The notes beneath the pieces are model-generated. The model worked only from the letters and a program-made list of their open reading frames with translations. It made no database searches and was not told the origin of the DNA. A program made the position numbers and the translations under genes. A stretch of 8,233 nucleotides of DNA from an uncultured Lysobacteraceae bacterium (GTDB lineage Bacteria; Pseudomonadota; Gammaproteobacteria; Xanthomonadales; Rhodanobacteraceae), in assembly GCA_946482585.1 (NCBI GenBank), contig CAMLSI010000230.1, positions 1-8,233 on the forward strand, in the 5' to 3' direction. Every line of letters starts with the position of its first letter. Positions within the stretch are counted from its first letter, which is position 1. Below are positions 1-6,668 of the stretch, piece after piece.

Positions 1-63
1 GCCGAGCCCCAGCCCCGCGACGGCGCCCACGACCAGCCAGACGAGCAATGCTTGGACCGTCAT
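1..63 (-). CDS. N-terminus of a small membrane protein, GlsB/YeaQ/YmgE-like (partial)
   Basis: Only the first 21 codons are inside the window; the gene continues past base 1. The peptide reads MTVQALLVWLVVGAVAGLGL followed by G. It is a hydrophobic, glycine-rich first membrane helix with the W-L-V-V-G-A-V-A-G pattern seen at the start of the GlsB/YeaQ/YmgE (transglycosylase-associated) family. Those proteins are short (about 80-90 residues), have about three membrane segments, sit in the inner membrane and are often linked to stress responses. The ATG is well supported by a near-consensus Shine-Dalgarno, AAGGAGG, five bases upstream. It is separated from the kinase gene by 217 bases, so it probably has its own transcription unit. 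The start is secure; the family call rests on one helix and is tentative, since any small membrane protein could begin this way. Confidence 0.6.
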   Translation of the reverse strand, partial: MTVQALLVWLVVGAVAGLGLG

Positions 64-280
64 TTCCGCCTCCTTCGATGTCGCCCGCTGCGATGCGCCG
101 ATTCTGCAGCAGTGCCGCAGGTCCGCAACGCAAGTTCACATACCGGCCGGTACTGATGCGGCGCCGCAATTGTGCGGCGATGCAGCGAAACCGGCGAAAT
201 GCAGTCGGCAGTGGTTTACACAATTCGTCGCGTCGGGTGGCGCGCGGCGAAGCCTCGTCGGCGTGGGCGAGCGAGTCCGC
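64..280. other. Intergenic stretch between kinase and GlsB-like gene, with two short inverted repeats
   Basis: No convincing gene lies in these 217 bases. Two symmetric elements are visible. One is a 12-base perfect palindrome, TACCGGCCGGTA, at 141-152. The other is a 7-base-pair hairpin at 162-179 with arms CGCCGCA and TGCGGCG around a four-base loop. The hairpin lies about 100 bases past the kinase stop and has no following T-run, so it is at best a weak terminator candidate. The palindrome lies about 80 bases upstream of the GlsB-like start and could be an operator. No clear -35/-10 pair was recognised. Confidence 0.4.
69..75 (-). promoter_or_regulatory. Strong Shine-Dalgarno of the GlsB-like gene
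   Basis: The minus strand reads AAGGAGG, then CGGAA, then ATG. This is a full-length anti-16S match with a five-base spacer. It is the best ribosome binding site in the window and fixes the start of the truncated gene. Confidence 0.8.
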
Positions 281-3200
281 TCAACGGTCGCGCCGCGGCG
301 CGAGCGCCTGCACGACGGAGCCGCGCGGCTGCGCCGGCGCGGCAATCAGCGTGCCGCCGATTGCTGCCATGCGTGCGCGCATGCTTTCCTGTCCGAGCCC
401 GTGCGGGTTCGCGCGGCGTGCGAACCCGCGGCCGTCGTCGGTGACGCTGACGCGGACACGATCGGCGGTGACCGCGCCGACGATGCGCAGCTTCGTCGCG
501 CCGGCATGGCGCACGCAGTTCGACACCGCTTCCTGCACGACGCGCAGCAGCGCCTCCTCCTGCTCCGGCTGCTGCGGTACGTAGCCGGCGAAATCGAACT
601 CGAGCACGAGCGTGTCGGGAACCATGCTGCGCAGGAGCCGTTCCAGCGCCTGCGGCAGCGACTGCTCGCGCCGCGGCGCCTGCATGGCGGCGTCGGTCGC
701 CTGCGCCTGCGCCGCGCCGGCAGAGCGCAGCTGCTGCAACATCTCGCGCATTTCGGCCGAAGCCAGCTGCGCGAGCTCGGCCAGTCGATCGGCGCGGCGG
801 CGGAAGTCGCCGTCGCCGGCGCAGTGCGCGAGAGTCTGCGCCTGCATGCTGATCGACGACAGTATCTGCGTGACGTTGTCGTGCAGGTCGTGGGCGACGC
901 GCCGGCGCTCGTTTTTCACGGCGGAGTCCTGCGCCTGCTCGAACAGGCGCGCGTTCTCGATCGCGACGGCGAGGTAATCGGCGACGATGCCCAGGCTCAC
1001 CACGTCGAGCTCGTCGAACGGCCGGTCGGCCTCGACGTTCAGGACGCCGTACACGTGGCCGGTCATGACGATCGGAATGGCGAGTTCGGCCCTGGATCCG
1101 GGCGTGTTCGGCGGACGCAGGTAGCGCGCGTCGGCCGCCGTGTCGTTGACGCACTGGATCCGGCGCTCGCGCACGGCCGCCCCCATGATGCCGGTCGCGA
1201 CGGGAATGCGGTCGACGCTGCGTATCGCCTGCTTGTGCCAGCCGCCGCGCGCACGCACGATCAGCGTGCCGGGTGCGGCGGCATCCAGGATCGGTATGTC
1301 CACATTAGGATAGTCCAGCACCTCGTGCACGGCGTCGGCGGAACGCTGCAGCAGCGTGTCGAGGTCGAGGTTGGACGAGATCAGTCCTGCGATGCGGGTG
1401 ATCAGTGCGAGCCGTTCGGTGCGGCGGCGCTCCTCGGCATTGGATGCGGCCAGCGCCGATTCCGCCGCGTGCCGCACTTCGATTTCGCCGACGAGTGCCG
1501 CGTTGCTTCGGCGCAGTTCTTCGGTGCGCGTCGCTACGCAGGCCTCCAATGCGCGATTGCGCCGGTACAGCGCGCCCATGCGCCAGCGCAATGCGAGCAG
1601 CAGCACGGCGAGGCCGCACAGCGCTGCGACCGCGCGCGCCCAGCCCGATTGCCACCAGTCCGGCCGGATGTCGAACTCGACGGCCGTCGTCGGACTCCAC
1701 GGTCCGCTGCCGATGCGTGCGCCCACTTCGAAGCGATAGTGCCCGGGTGCAAGTCCGGGGTAGCGCATCTCGCGCTCGTCGCCGACCTGGAAATCGGGGT
1801 CCACGCCGACGAGCCGGGCACGGTAGTTGCGGCGATCCTCGTCGGCATAGGTCAGCGCCGCGTAGCGGGCGTAGAAGCGGTTCTCGTCCGGCGCGAGTTC
1901 GAGCGCCGTGTCGTCCGGTCGCGGCATGCGCCGGCCGAATTGCAGCGCCGTGAACGTCGGCGCCGGTGCGAGCGGCAGAGGCATGGTCCTGTCGCGCCGC
2001 AGATCGAAGCGGGCGAGTCCGGCGCTCGTCCCGATCCAGACGTCGTCTGCCTCGGCCAGGAAGGCCATGTTGTTGACGTCTTCGCCGACGAGGCCGTCGG
2101 CGAGGCCGAAGTGGCGCCACGTGCCGCCGTGATCGAGGACGTCGAGGCCGTGTCCGCCGCCGATCCATACGCGGCCCTGTCCGTCCTCGGCGAGCAGGAA
2201 CAGGCTGCGCGAGCCGCTTTCCGTGGGCGGCAGCTGCAGGTGGCCTTCCACGGCGAGACGTCCGTCGGCGTAGCGCGTGCGGGCGACACCGAGCGGGTCG
2301 GAATAGCCGACCAGCACATGACCGTCGCGAGTGGGGCGCAGATAGGCGACGAAGTCGCGGCGCAAGCCGTCGCGGTGCGTATAGCGCCGCCAACGATCGC
2401 CGTCACGCACGACGAGGCCGCTGCGTCCAGCCGCCCACAGGCGCCCCGCGCCGTCGAGCGCGATGTCGCCGACGAATTCGTGCGCGTCGCCCTCGGGCAA
2501 TGCGACGGCAAGAAACTGCAGGGCGCCTCCCTCGTGCGCCTGCAGCAGGCCCGCCTCGTCGGTCGCCGCCCACAAGCGGCCATCGGATTCGCGCAGCAGG
2601 CGCAGGATGCGATTGGCGGCGAACGGCGCCAGCGGCCAGCGCGTAAGGGCGCGCCGGCGCGGGTCGTACGCGAACACGACGTCGCCCGGCGCGCCGGCCG
2701 CATACAGCGTGCCGCCGGCACCTTCGACGACCGAGCGGATGTAGTGACCTTCGGTGCCGGGCACGACGCGTATTCCGTCGTCGGTGAGCTCGCCGAGGCC
2801 GGCCCCGCCTATCCACAGGCGCTGCGCGCCGTCGCGCAACACGCACCAGACCACGTTGTCGCTCAGGCCCTCCGCCGTCGTGTAGGCACGAAACAGGCCG
2901 CCGCGGCGCAGCCGGTGCAGGCCGACGGAACCGACCCACAGCGAGCCTTCGCGGTCCTCCAGCACGGCTCGCGCCCACGGGATGCGCAGACTCGATCCGG
3001 TGTCGACGAATTCCCATTGTTCATTTATGTAATGAAGGACGCCGCTGTCGACCGGCACCCAGGGCTCGCGCTGCCGCCCGGCGACGAGATGGCTGACGCC
3101 GGCGCGCAGTTTCGGCTGCAGCGCCGGCGGCAGTTGCGCGGCAGCAAAATGCCCATCGCCCCGCGCGGCCATGAGCAGGGCCGTCGCCTGCCGCGCCCAT

Positions 3201-3895
3201 ACGCGCCCCGCGCCGTCGGTGAGCAGGCCGCCGATGCGCTCGTTGCCGCGGTCGGCAGGCAGCGCGGCCGACCGCCAGGTCGTGCCCTCGCGCCGCAGCA
3301 GGCTCGCGCCATCGTTCCAGCGCGCGACCCAGAGCCGGTCGCCGCCCGGCTCCAGACTCAACGCCGTAGCCGCGCCGCCGGGCCAGTCCGGCACGGCTTC
3401 GAGTCCGCCGTTGCGCACGTAGCGGTAGAGCCCCTGGGCGGTCGCGACCCACAGCCCCGCCGCGTCGCCGGCGATCGCGGAGATTTCGAGATCAGCGCCG
3501 TCGGTGCTCGCTACGGTATCGAAGCTGCGGCCGTTCCAGCGAGCCAGGCCGGCGCGGGTGCCGACCCATAACGTTCCTGCCGGATCTTCATGGATGGCCG
3601 TGATGGCGACGGACGGCAGCCCGTCGAGCAGACCGAATACCTCGAAGCGATGGCTGTCGTAGCGGTAGAGGCCGTCCTCGGTCGCGGCCCAGACGAAACC
3701 GGCGCGATCCTGCAACAAGTGGAAAATGCCAATTTCCGGCAAGCCCTGCGACGGTCCGTAGCTCCGGAACAGCAGATGTCCCGGATGCGCCGCCACGGCG
3801 GCGCACGGGAGCAGACACGCGATCAGCAGCGCGAGACCGCATCGGCGGGCACGTGCGGTCGCTGGCGATGGTCCGCGGGGACGATGTCGTTGCAT
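281..3895 (-). CDS. Propeller-type sensor histidine kinase (Reg_prop / Y_Y_Y / GAF / HisKA_3 / HATPase_c)
   Basis: A 1204-residue inner-membrane sensor. A basic N-terminus (1-19) leads into a hydrophobic segment ending near residue 37 (signal peptide or anchor). Residues about 40-640 are a periplasmic propeller built of two-component regulator repeats, recognisable by recurring D-G-x-G-x-L-W-V/I-G/A-T-x-x-G-L (for example near 65-76, 104-117, 314-325, 571-583, 613-628). A Y_Y_Y domain follows (about 670-745), then one membrane helix (752-770), a coiled coil (774-830) and a GAF domain (830-985). The kinase core is of the NarL-partner type: the H-box A-H-D-L-H-D-N-V-T-Q places the phosphoacceptor at His1005, the N-box has E1122, N1126 and H1130, and the G-boxes are D-D-G-R-G-F (1153-1158) and G-L-G (1166-1168). 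All catalytic motifs look intact. There is no receiver or DNA-binding domain, unlike the hybrid systems of Bacteroidetes, and no response regulator gene follows. The ATG has only a weak Shine-Dalgarno (GAG nine bases upstream). The gene starts 54 bases after the beta-helix gene, so the two are probably cotranscribed. By analogy with related propeller sensors it may sense an oligosaccharide; the ligand is unknown. Confidence 0.93.
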   Translation of the reverse strand: MQRHRPRGPSPATARARRCGLALLIACLLPCAAVAAHPGHLLFRSYGPSQGLPEIGIFHLLQDRAGFVWAATEDGLYRYDSHRFEVFGLLDGLPSVAITAIHEDPAGTLWVGTRAGLARWNGRSFDTVASTDGADLEISAIAGDAAGLWVATAQGLYRYVRNGGLEAVPDWPGGAATALSLEPGGDRLWVARWNDGASLLRREGTTWRSAALPADRGNERIGGLLTDGAGRVWARQATALLMAARGDGHFAAAQLPPALQPKLRAGVSHLVAGRQREPWVPVDSGVLHYINEQWEFVDTGSSLRIPWARAVLEDREGSLWVGSVGLHRLRRGGLFRAYTTAEGLSDNVVWCVLRDGAQRLWIGGAGLGELTDDGIRVVPGTEGHYIRSVVEGAGGTLYAAGAPGDVVFAYDPRRRALTRWPLAPFAANRILRLLRESDGRLWAATDEAGLLQAHEGGALQFLAVALPEGDAHEFVGDIALDGAGRLWAAGRSGLVVRDGDRWRRYTHRDGLRRDFVAYLRPTRDGHVLVGYSDPLGVARTRYADGRLAVEGHLQLPPTESGSRSLFLLAEDGQGRVWIGGGHGLDVLDHGGTWRHFGLADGLVGEDVNNMAFLAEADDVWIGTSAGLARFDLRRDRTMPLPLAPAPTFTALQFGRRMPRPDDTALELAPDENRFYARYAALTYADEDRRNYRARLVGVDPDFQVGDEREMRYPGLAPGHYRFEVGARIGSGPWSPTTAVEFDIRPDWWQSGWARAVAALCGLAVLLLALRWRMGALYRRNRALEACVATRTEELRRSNAALVGEIEVRHAAESALAASNAEERRRTERLALITRIAGLISSNLDLDTLLQRSADAVHEVLDYPNVDIPILDAAAPGTLIVRARGGWHKQAIRSVDRIPVATGIMGAAVRERRIQCVNDTAADARYLRPPNTPGSRAELAIPIVMTGHVYGVLNVEADRPFDELDVVSLGIVADYLAVAIENARLFEQAQDSAVKNERRRVAHDLHDNVTQILSSISMQAQTLAHCAGDGDFRRRADRLAELAQLASAEMREMLQQLRSAGAAQAQATDAAMQAPRREQSLPQALERLLRSMVPDTLVLEFDFAGYVPQQPEQEEALLRVVQEAVSNCVRHAGATKLRIVGAVTADRVRVSVTDDGRGFARRANPHGLGQESMRARMAAIGGTLIAAPAQPRGSVVQALAPRRDR

Positions 3896-3949
3896 GGCGT
3901 GCTGCTCGCAAACGTCTCCATGGTAATCGTGTGCGAGGACTCCCGGTAC
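3896..3949. other. Short spacer between beta-helix and kinase genes
   Basis: These 54 bases hold no terminator-like hairpin, which fits cotranscription of the two genes. An out-of-frame ATG with GGAGA after it lies 26 bases upstream of the kinase ATG. It opens a frame inside the kinase gene that looks like a shadow, so it was not taken as a start. Confidence 0.4.
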
Positions 3950-5329
3950 TCACCGAAGCGGGCGGCGCGCCGGCGCACCTTCGTAACCATCGGCGAAGAT
4001 GCGCTCGTCCGGACGCTCGAAGGCGCCGATGTCCGGCACGCCGCCCGCCGGCCGCAACGGCGCCTGACCCGGCGCGACGGCGCCGCGCTGCGGCTGGAAC
4101 TGCGCGACTGCGAGCGGTTGCGGAAACGGGAACCCGGGCGGTGACGGTGCGGCGGAGGCGTGGTCCAGCAGCACGCTCGCTGCCCCCGGCGCATAGTTGC
4201 CGCTTGCGGCGTCGACGAAACCCGGCGCCGCGGCGCTACGTGTTCCCGTCCACGCGGCCGGAACGGCCGTGGCGGCTGCATCGACGTAGTTGTTCGAGCC
4301 GCTGAGCTGGCGCGAGGCCGGCGCGCCGAGTCCGTCGACCCACTCCGCTTCGACGTCGCGAAAGATCTGCAACGTGCCGCCGCCGACGCGCGTGAACACG
4401 TTGTTGTGCGCGTCGACCGACTGCAGCTGCGCGAACAGCCGCAGCACCGTTCCCGATGTCGTGTAGACGAACGTGTTGCCGGCCAGACGGTAGTAGCCCG
4501 CGCTGCCGGCGCCGGTGCCGTCGCCGCCGAGCCGCACCGAATAGCTCGACGTGCCGCCGCCGTGTACGACGACGTTGCCGACCATTTCGCCGTCTTCGCG
4601 CGCCGTCGCATCGGACCAGGCCGGATCTTCCTGGTAGTCCGGATCGGGGCTCAGCATCTCCACTTCCTGGACGTGCGCACCTTCGATCCAGTTGTAGTGC
4701 AGTTCCGTGCGCTGTGCCCGCGACTTGACCAGATTGCCGCTCGCGCCGTCGTGCAGGTAGCTGTGACGCAGCCGGAACACGGCGCCGGGGTGTTCGATTT
4801 CGCCGGTCTGCGCGTAGATGGTGTGCTTCTGGTCGTTGCCCGCGCCGCCGATGTGGTGCAGCTCCGAATATTCGATCGTGAGCGAACCGGCCAGGTCGGC
4901 AGTGTGAATGCCGTGGTTCGGGCAGTCGTGCACGAGCACGTCGCGGATCGTGAGCTCGTGCGCATCGTGGAAGACGCAGCGCGCGCTGCCGCCCGTGATC
5001 TCGAAGCCTTCGAACACGACGTGGTCGGCGGACTGGAACTTGATCGTGTTGGCGCCGCCCCGCAGCACGGGGCGCCGGCCACCGATGCGCTCGCCGCGGA
5101 TCGTGACCGGCGCCGCGGCGCTGCCGCCGTCGTCGTCGCGCACGACGATGCCGGTGCCGACCGGATAGACGTGGTCGCCGTCGACGTGCACGACGTCGCC
5201 GGGCGCGAGGTCGCGCGCGTCGAGCAAGGCTTGCAGATGGGTGTAGTTCCGGGTCGGGCCGACGAAATAGTCGGCCGCGAGGGCCTGCCCGGATGCAACG
5301 GTCAGAACGCTGAGCAGAATGCGCCGCAC
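3950..5329 (-). CDS. Exported right-handed parallel beta-helix protein
   Basis: A 459-residue exported protein. The start chosen is a GTG at 5329-5327. It gives an ideal signal peptide (MRRILLSVLTVASGQALA, cleaved before A-D-Y-F) and has GAGGGA six bases upstream. An upstream ATG at 5404 would add 25 charged, proline-rich residues in front of the signal peptide and is less likely. Residues about 25-60 (Y-T-H-L-Q-A-L-L... G-D-V-V-H-V-D-G) are the usual entry to such folds. Residues 85-330 are helix rungs with recurring V-x-x-x-G-F-x-I, L-T-I-x-D-V-x-V-H-D and N-x-F patterns. The segment N-L-V-K-S-R-A-Q-R-T (199-208), followed by S-Y-S-V-R-L-G-G (262-269), resembles a K-S-R-A signature of uncharacterised bacterial beta-helix proteins. 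P-D-I-G-A-F-E (432-438) is a common end of the fold. The protein ends with E-R-I-F-A-D-G-Y-E-G (442-451) plus a basic tail. The fold is typical of polysaccharide lyases, epimerases and adhesins, and no catalytic residues can be assigned. Its substrate may be what the downstream kinase senses. Confidence 0.85.
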   Translation of the reverse strand: MRRILLSVLTVASGQALAADYFVGPTRNYTHLQALLDARDLAPGDVVHVDGDHVYPVGTGIVVRDDDGGSAAAPVTIRGERIGGRRPVLRGGANTIKFQSADHVVFEGFEITGGSARCVFHDAHELTIRDVLVHDCPNHGIHTADLAGSLTIEYSELHHIGGAGNDQKHTIYAQTGEIEHPGAVFRLRHSYLHDGASGNLVKSRAQRTELHYNWIEGAHVQEVEMLSPDPDYQEDPAWSDATAREDGEMVGNVVVHGGGTSSYSVRLGGDGTGAGSAGYYRLAGNTFVYTTSGTVLRLFAQLQSVDAHNNVFTRVGGGTLQIFRDVEAEWVDGLGAPASRQLSGSNNYVDAAATAVPAAWTGTRSAAAPGFVDAASGNYAPGAASVLLDHASAAPSPPGFPFPQPLAVAQFQPQRGAVAPGQAPLRPAGGVPDIGAFERPDERIFADGYEGAPARRPLR

Positions 5330-5335
5330 GGAAAG

Positions 5336-5341
5336 TCCCTC
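5336..5341 (-). promoter_or_regulatory. Shine-Dalgarno that selects the GTG start of the beta-helix gene
   Basis: The minus strand reads GAGGGA, CTTTCC, GTG, a good ribosome binding site with a six-base spacer. The in-frame ATG 75 bases upstream (5404) has no comparable site. This decides the GTG start, which also places the signal peptide at the very N-terminus. Confidence 0.7.
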
Positions 5342-5361
5342 GTCAGCGGATCGGGTGCGGC

Positions 5362-5421
5362 GCGATCGACAGGGCGGCATGCTCGGGGGGTAAGGCAGGC
5401 GCATCCGGTCCTGTCGATCGC
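5362..5421. repeat. 12-base inverted repeat in the leader of the beta-helix gene
   Basis: Perfect arms GCGATCGACAGG (5362-5373) and CCTGTCGATCGC (5410-5421) are separated by 36 bases. The proximal arm lies 33 bases upstream of the GTG start. It could be a two-site operator or a leader stem in the transcript. It is the only notable element between the hairpin at 5486-5515 and the start of the gene. Confidence 0.5.
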
Positions 5422-5485
5422 ATCGCGCGGCGGCAGTATCGCGAGGCGACGACGGCGGCGGCAGCTGTCATCGGAGAGGGTTCCA

Positions 5486-5515
5486 GGCTGCACGCCCGAG
5501 TCCCGGCGTGCAGCC
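5486..5515 (-). terminator. Terminator-like hairpin after the CHAP-like gene
   Basis: A perfect 11-base-pair stem (GGCTGCACGCC / GGCGTGCAGCC) around an eight-base loop begins 16 bases past the stop codon at 5532. The minus strand after the stem reads TGGAACCC, so there is no T-run. It may act as an inefficient terminator or as a 3'-end stabiliser that uncouples the upstream pair from the beta-helix and kinase genes. The position and perfect stem support a transcript-end role; the missing T-run argues against a classic intrinsic terminator. Confidence 0.5.
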
Positions 5516-5531
5516 GACAGGCAGAAACGTC

Positions 5532-6668
5532 TTACTTCAAACGGCCGAGGTGCATGATTTCATCGAGCTGCCGCTGATTGACCCGCACTTCGTTGCCACT
5601 GTTGCCTTCGACCGTCCAGGCGAGATTCCGATCGTTGTCCCAGGCCAGCAACATGCCGCTATGGTTGGCTTCGCCGTCGCCGTCAGTGTCCATCGCGAGA
5701 TAGTCGCCGCGGCGTCCGAGGCCGGGTACTGCCGAGCTGTCGAATAGCTGGCCCATTTTTATGAAGTTCAGCACCAGCGCGCTGACCGTGGCCGGCCGGA
5801 AACCGACGGCCCAGGGCTTGATGTAAGGATCGAGCACCCACGAATAGAACTCCGAACACCACTGCTCGCCGTAGGACGCGCCGTAGCGCTTGCCGTCGCC
5901 GGCACCGTAACCCACCAGCTGATAGTTCGAATCGTTGAACTGCGACAACGCGGCGGAAACGACATTGGCCCGGCGTTCGCCGTCCCAGTCGTCGCCGCCG
6001 GTCGCACCGTAGAACACGTTGGACCAGGGCGTCATGCGGCAGCCGCCCGTGACGGCGAACTGCACGCAGGAGACGAAGCGCGCTTTCGCCTGATACACCG
6101 TGTCGTTCCAGAGATCCGTGACGACGACGTGCGCCAGGTCCGGCGAAGCGTCGGGGGCGTAGGGCAGGAACCGGCGCTTGACGAAGTTGCTGAAATTGAG
6201 TGGAGCGAATTCCACTTCGACGCGAACCGTCATGTTGCGCGACGCCCAGTTCTCGAGCAGCGCGTCGTTCATGCGCACGACCATGCCGAACGACGTGAGT
6301 GTGCGGTCGAAGCCGGACGCGCCGGCGAAATAGGCGACGGGCTCGTCGGCCGTGCCGCTGCAATCGTCGTCGATGCTGTTGCTGCCGATCTCGTCGGTGC
6401 GCGGGTGGACGAACGGATTGTCGTCGTCGCAGTCGCCCGTTTTGTCCACCCAGCCCGGATAAGGGCAATGCAGGCCGTCGTCGCGATCCTGCCAGTAGCC
6501 GACGGCGTCGGATTTCGCATAGCCGTCGTTGTCGTTGTCCTCGCTGCGGATGTAGCACTCCATTTGTCCGCTGCCGCCCCAGGCGGGCAGCGCGACGACC
6601 AGACTCGTGAGCGAGAACAGCACCGGCAGGCACGGGCGCATGGCGGCGCCGATGTGTGGCGTCCTCAT
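5532..6668 (-). CDS. Exported MopE-like metal-binding / CHAP-like cysteine peptidase (amidase) protein
   Basis: A 378-residue exported protein. The start ATG overlaps the preceding stop codon as ATGA, indicating translational coupling; a second in-frame ATG (residue 10, at 6641) lacks a Shine-Dalgarno. A signal peptide spans about residues 1-32. Residues 43-110 match the MopE-type putative metal-binding motif: D-N-D-N-D-G-Y (44-50), then C-P-Y-P-G (68-72), G-D-C-D-D-D-N-P (78-85), H-P (88-89) and I-D-D-D-C-S-G-T-A-D-E (99-109). The cysteine usual after the 'PxxE' step is Gly95 here. Residues about 111-222 look fibronectin type III-like (V-Y-Q-A-K-A-R-F, W-S-N-V-F-Y-G-A-T-G). Residues about 228-378 resemble a CHAP/TIGR02594 papain-like hydrolase: Q-W-C-S-E-F-Y-S-W-V-L with Cys271, G-D-Y-L-A-M-D (321-327), His336 in N-H-S-G-M-L-L-A-W, and T-V-E-G-N (352-356) as the third polar position. 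A D-T-D-G-D-G loop (327-332) sits just before the histidine. Such hydrolases cut peptidoglycan peptides or amide bonds. The domain is recognised by pattern only; another cysteine peptidase role is possible. Confidence 0.85.
   Translation of the reverse strand: MRTPHIGAAMRPCLPVLFSLTSLVVALPAWGGSGQMECYIRSEDNDNDGYAKSDAVGYWQDRDDGLHCPYPGWVDKTGDCDDDNPFVHPRTDEIGSNSIDDDCSGTADEPVAYFAGASGFDRTLTSFGMVVRMNDALLENWASRNMTVRVEVEFAPLNFSNFVKRRFLPYAPDASPDLAHVVVTDLWNDTVYQAKARFVSCVQFAVTGGCRMTPWSNVFYGATGGDDWDGERRANVVSAALSQFNDSNYQLVGYGAGDGKRYGASYGEQWCSEFYSWVLDPYIKPWAVGFRPATVSALVLNFIKMGQLFDSSAVPGLGRRGDYLAMDTDGDGEANHSGMLLAWDNDRNLAWTVEGNSGNEVRVNQRQLDEIMHLGRLK

Noticed and set aside
3020..3036. AT-rich pocket with a 6-base inverted repeat (TTCATT/AATGAA)
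   Set aside because: It lies inside the kinase propeller and is explained by the codons for L-H-Y-I-N-E-Q; no sign of a promoter use.
170..3571. 1133-codon plus-strand open frame opposite the kinase gene
   Set aside because: Its product is low-complexity Arg/Ala-rich sequence with no recognisable domain, while the minus strand encodes an intact multidomain kinase. It is a shadow of high GC and third-position bias.
5330..5404. ATG start at 5404 for the beta-helix protein
   Set aside because: It would place 25 charged and proline-rich residues before a perfect signal peptide; the GTG at 5329 has a proper Shine-Dalgarno.
4160..5557. 465-codon plus-strand open frame opposite the beta-helix gene
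   Set aside because: No domain or signal peptide; it mirrors the clearly coding minus strand.
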